Below are positions 59,804 to 64,000 of a stretch of 64,000 nt of DNA, in pieces. Position numbers and translations under genes: made by a program. The notes beneath the pieces are model-generated. The model had not been told where the DNA came from and did no database searches. It was given only the letters and a program-made list of their open reading frames with translations. The stretch lies in assembly GCA_950022655.1 (NCBI GenBank), contig OX465581.1, positions 34,071,300 to 34,135,299 of the forward strand, written 5' to 3'. The number at the start of each line of letters is the position of its first letter. Position 1 is the first letter of the stretch. Origin of the DNA: Alentia gelatinosa. Lineage: Eukaryota; Annelida; Polychaeta; Phyllodocida; Polynoidae.

Positions 59804-62008
59804 AACTCACAAATCTCTGCCGTTTCGTCGGCCTATGCTATGGAAAAAGGCATATATATACATCCCAAAACTATGTTGTACACACGTCTTGGATCATTGC
59901 CTTTAGTCATTATACCTGTAATTCCATAGAAGGAGCTGTCGAGATGGGGTAGCTACAAACAAAGGCAGTATGATCAACGGGTTGATAGGATAAAATTATA
60001 TTTCAGCACATCCTTTTCAAATACATTGGCTTTCATCCTACTCACGCTATCACCAACGACTGCCTAGAATAATAAGGTTGGTCTTTGTATCATATATGCT
60101 TTGTTAAGTGATACATAAGAAGAAAGGGAGGGCATTATCTTTAGAATTTCTGCGGTTAACTATATCTGATTAATCTAAAGTTGTATCCATATATGAAAAA
60201 AGGCATATAAAAGTGCTCAAGAGCGATTTATAAAAGGGTCCTAGATGTGCCAATCATAAAGTTTCCTTTGCTCACATGTTTTTTTTGTGGCAAGAAGCAT
60301 CTAGATTCATTTTTAAAAAACAATTTTTGAAAAAAATACATTGGCTGAGCTGCCTGATTTATTTAGGTTCGCTGCAGTTAGATGCCTTTCACAAATCCTT
60401 TTAGCATGTGTTTTTTGTAATCGTGAATGATTCATCAGATTTTGTGATTCGTGAGTTTCAAAGTCTGCAGATTTAACCAATTACTGTCACGTTCAAAGTC
60501 CATTAACGTTTCTAAAGAGCTATTGGCATCCTTTGTGCATAAAACCATATCTTACTATGCTACAATAATGGATGGTCAGGTGTGTTTTAAACAGCTCAAT
60601 CTGAAACAAAGCAGCGGATTCGGTTTTTCTAATTGACCGTTATTAGATCGTTTTTGTTCTGGCATAGAGTGTATTATTACGAACGGACAGGTTATAACTC
60701 ACGATTGTCATTAACACATAAAAAGTTTTAAAGATCCGTGTTTGCATCCTTCACCGTTATTCCCTACCAAAGGGTTGTAAATGTATATGAATATATACAA
60801 GCCGAAACTTTGAGTTTGCTGATACATAATTTCAGTCTAAACACGGCACCACGGGCGTACATATCATCCAACGTATTGGGCGTCATATATATATCAGTTT
60901 CGGCCAATAGATTTATGATATTTATTTAGTATGTATTGTGCTGATGCACTATACGCTGGGCTGGATATAAACGCAGGTGATATACGGATATTATGGCTAA
61001 TTTGGTTAGAGCTAATGCGGTAGCGGGAGAGAGCGGGCCGTTACCAGGGACGCCTGACCCGTGCCCGTGACACCCTGGAGAGTGCACACAGCACTCTCCT
61101 CCTGACCACCACTTCATGGCACGGCTCAGTTTGGGAATGACCATCCTTCAATGACTTTCGCCTTCGATTATATATCTTAGTCTAGAAATACTTATTTGTG
61201 TATCTCCCATTGAGTATTATAAGTTACCATACTCGCAAGCCTATTGAATAGGAATTCCTAATATTAAGCATATGGGCGTTTAAAACAAGCTAAGCTAAAT
61301 GAATAAACTCAAAGTTATATCCTGTGATATTTGTATTTGGTGTCTGGTTTGTCATAGAAAGGATTGCTGGGACAAGGGAACGGATTATCTCCAATATTAT
61401 CGGCTGACTGTGCAATTGTCAGATGTCTGCTGCTCGAACTACATATGTATAGCTAACAGTCGATAGTGTCGCGCAATATAGATTATCTAATTGCATAACA
61501 ATTTTGGTTGCCTAATAGATAAAAGAAGAAGAATGATATATGTATTAGTAAAGCCTACGGAAAAGTCTTAATGTCCATGTATCATTCGCATATGATTATG
61601 GACTTCCTATTTAATTGATCCGAAGCATAAAACTAGAGTTGTCTCTATCGATTATTATATGAAGACATAGCTAGGGTGCTGAATGTAATCTGCTCCCTGT
61701 TGTTTATGTCGGAAATACAAAGCCGAGATCGAAGAACCAGGTTTGTATTCCCGACCAAAACAACAAGAAATAAGTGTAATTCAGCCACCAATACTATCTC
61801 CCCTTATCATTATATGTCTAGAAGTCATTAATAGCGCCACTTAAAACAAGCCACGTGGTACGGAGTGCATAGTCTGCAGAACGGAATCCTTATAGCTGGC
61901 CAGTAAGTCTGAGACATTCGTGCTCGTGAATTTCAAAACTCATTCTCACCAACTGACCATCAAAATATAACACCATAGATAAAATATATACCCATCTCCT
62001 CATTCTTA

Positions 62009-63100
62009 TAATAATAATAATAATAATAATGTTTATTGACTCAGACTGTGTTACAAACAGCTTGGAGCATAGTAATGACAGCAAAAGAAGGGTACAATAT
62101 ATAACTACAATGCAACATGCAAATATATGGAAATATAATACAATTGTAAGCAGAGATTCAAAACATTTGCAAGCAGTGTCCTCCTGAGGAATTGGCTTAC
62201 ACTATACAATAATTCGCAGTCGGTTGATTGCAGCCATGCTATAAGTGTATATATATTTGGGCTCTTGCTGTGATCTTTTAAAGATTTCTTGTGGTATTGT
62301 ACTATTTTCACATTCACAACTTAATTGCCTACAAAAGTCCCATCAATAGGGACGAAATGTTGCAAATAATTATTTACCCCCCCCCCATCTCGATGTCAAA
62401 ACGAATCCCGCAATAAATTTTTAATACCCAAATCAGCTTGTCTGTTTTTTGTACCTTTGAACCAATCTAATTATTTTCACATTTCTACACTAAAACATTA
62501 GATGGTATTCATCACCAATCACACCAAGTTCACACATCTGGCATAGCAGTAGCTCCTTTTCTGTACGTAGCTTTACCTTTCTTGATATATCTTGGCAGTC
62601 TGTTGTTACCAGTACATAGCTTTGTTAAAACTACTCTGTTCACTTCTGGCAACGCTATTAAGTATTAATCAAGTTTAAAATAATTTTTGTACAAAATGCA
62701 AGATCCATGTTCAGCAATATCACCATGCCATTGTTGTCTGAGAACTGGTCTTTTAAACATAATTTTACTGATTTTTTTAATTCTTCAATTCTACTATTCA
62801 TCCCGCACTCATTAAGAATTTATTTACATGAATGATCCACATGAACTCAATATCTTCACAAGTTATAGCATACTCACACATTTTCTGGGATGATTTAATA
62901 CCCTTTCCACCCACAATTCTAGCCCAATTCCCAATTATTTTCTTTTTGATCATTACAGATATGGTATACCTTCCACACTCTCCATATACCATGGCATTAC
63001 TGTTGTTGTTGTTGTTGGTGTTGAAGATTGTATTTACCCTGCAGAATATCTTCCACCCTCTCCAGTACTCAGTCGTCCCTATGACCATAATTAGTTATTT
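62009..63100 (-). mobile_element. LINE (non-LTR retrotransposon) 3' end
   Basis: The minus strand encodes, in pieces, the C-terminal region of a CR1/L2-like polymerase: VYGECGRYTISVMIKKKIIG (63000-62930), LTKLCTGNNRLPRY-like text (about 62640-62590), a CELGVIGDEYHLMF block (about 62540-62500) and SPNIYTLIAWLQSTDCELLY (about 62250). Frames change several times and a ~100-bp block (about 62335-62455) looks inserted. The 3' end is marked by CAATAAAC followed by an ATT tail (62009-62036 on the plus strand as AAT repeats). Inactive. Confidence 0.65.
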
Positions 63101-63720
63101 GATCAGAGGTCTGAGCTGAGTACCTTTAATCTTTTTGCCTGAGGGATAACGACCCCCTCCAACAATGTCACGCTGACCCAACCTCATTCCGGGCACCGGA
63201 TGAGGAAGGAGCCTATTAATAGTTCACCTCTATAAAACAACACGAAATTAATTATGAATGATCTAGGCGAGGCAAAGTTTATGAGGCGTTTTGTACACCA
63301 TTCACATGCTGTGCTACAATGGAGCTCTTTGATACTGCTAGTTTGTATCTAATCTAACATATTTTTCTTTCAAGAAAAAGAAAATCCTGTTTAAAAAAAT
63401 TATATTCAATTTTACATTCCACTCAGCTCTGGAACGCTATGTAATATGTCATATTTTCCGCTGGGAAGTCGACACAGATCCCGCCAGATCACTGTATGAA
63501 CATAGTAGAAAGAATTTTACACAATATGTCATATATAATTCAAAATAAACTCTTGTCTAGAATACTCTAATCTCTGTTGACAAAGCTCATTGTCAGTAAC
63601 AGGTGTGTCATGTGACCTTGCTCTGTCATGTGTGCTCCTGTGAGAAAAGTCGATTATATTACTTTCTTGGAAAGGTTGTTTTTTGCAACAAGCCTTCTCT
63701 TCTTCTGTGTGTTAACATAA

Positions 63721-63827
63721 GGCTGTGGGCAAGCTTCGGGTCAAGCACGTCCTCTGAAGCCTCAAGAGACGAGGAAGCGAGGAGAAGCCCTGCAAAGGCT
63801 GCGACTTTGTTATCTGAGCAAGTCTAG
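63721..63827 (+). CDS. Possible terminal exon, unassigned
   Basis: After a pyrimidine-rich stretch and TAACATAAG, a GC-rich segment reads LWASFGSSTSSEASRDEEAR to a TAG at 63825-63827, a serine- and charge-rich tail. Nothing identifies it and no upstream exon is proven. Alternatively it is a 5' exon, since ATGGAAG/GTATTT follows at 63841. Confidence 0.2.
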
Positions 63828-64000
63828 ACTGAATAATACAATGGAAGGTATTTTAAATGTCAGCTAACGCTAGCAACGGTTGACCACCTGGGTATTTGCG
63901 CATGTTCTGTTTCTAAATGTATTACAATTGATTTAGTAGTATTACATTTTCATTATAATACATCTTGGGCCGATCGTCCATGAAATACTACCACTGCAGA

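Larger units (their letters stand above)
56173..62000. other. Repeat-rich flank without supported genes
   Basis: Contains a 64-bp tandem array, piggyBac-like ends and one complete miniature element, a degenerate TACAGTRAAACCCC copy and a small inverted-repeat element. A GC-rich patch at 60990-61140 has short frames on both strands that I cannot identify. Confidence 0.45.

Noticed and set aside
60926..61144. GC-rich frame at 60.9-61.1 kb
   Set aside because: Both strands are partly open with no recognisable protein and no convincing splice sites.

Overview
The window is nuclear DNA of an invertebrate animal. Protein-coding information comes in short exons with GT-AG introns, separated by kilobases of AT-rich, repeat-laden sequence. 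A globin with the two classical animal globin introns, a mitochondrial carrier gene, a gypsy-type element with a fusogen-like env, a DIRS-type relic, LINE tails and many TTAA-targeting miniature transposons together suggest a marine invertebrate, possibly a mollusc or other lophotrochozoan. The species-level guess is inference and weak.

Layout. About 1-4800 is a gene-poor flank full of degenerate repeats. From 4838 to 34930 (+ strand) lies one SLC25 mitochondrial carrier gene most like SLC25A45/A47/A48. Four small exons (4838-4892, 12110-12153, 13512-13592, 14357-14594) encode the first half of the carrier. Two different, both intact, 3'-terminal exons follow (23753-24240 and 34437-34930). 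Each joins exon 4 in the same phase and completes a carrier of about 301 or 303 residues. The introns hold foldback elements, a 378-bp CCCT array, a DIRS-like tyrosine-recombinase retroelement relic with nested miniature transposons, a long AT microsatellite and a young 5.1-kb LTR element at 25295-30413. That element has only env-like sequence between its LTRs; gag and pol are absent.

From 34930 to 46860 there is no convincing gene. It contains a 31-33 bp tandem array that begins at the stop codon of the last carrier exon, a LINE tail interrupted by a piggyBac-like miniature element, a 2.1-kb inverted-repeat element enclosing a GGTNGG-type minisatellite, and a foldback near 40.7-41.2 kb.

From 46858 to 52864 (- strand) are the last two exons of a globin gene, with distal and proximal histidines and introns at the B12.2 and G7.0 positions. 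Its first exon was not found and probably lies beyond 52.9 kb or outside the window. The rest (52.9-64 kb) is mostly repeats, with one unassigned exon-like segment at 56050-56172, a possible terminal exon near 63.7 kb, and a minus-strand LINE 3' end at 62.0-63.1 kb.

The carrier (mitochondrial inner membrane) and the globin (haem, O2 or NO chemistry) are ordinary neighbours with no evident functional link. The most unusual points are the swappable terminal exons of the carrier, the env-only LTR element inside its last intron, and the layered TTAA-element insertions.
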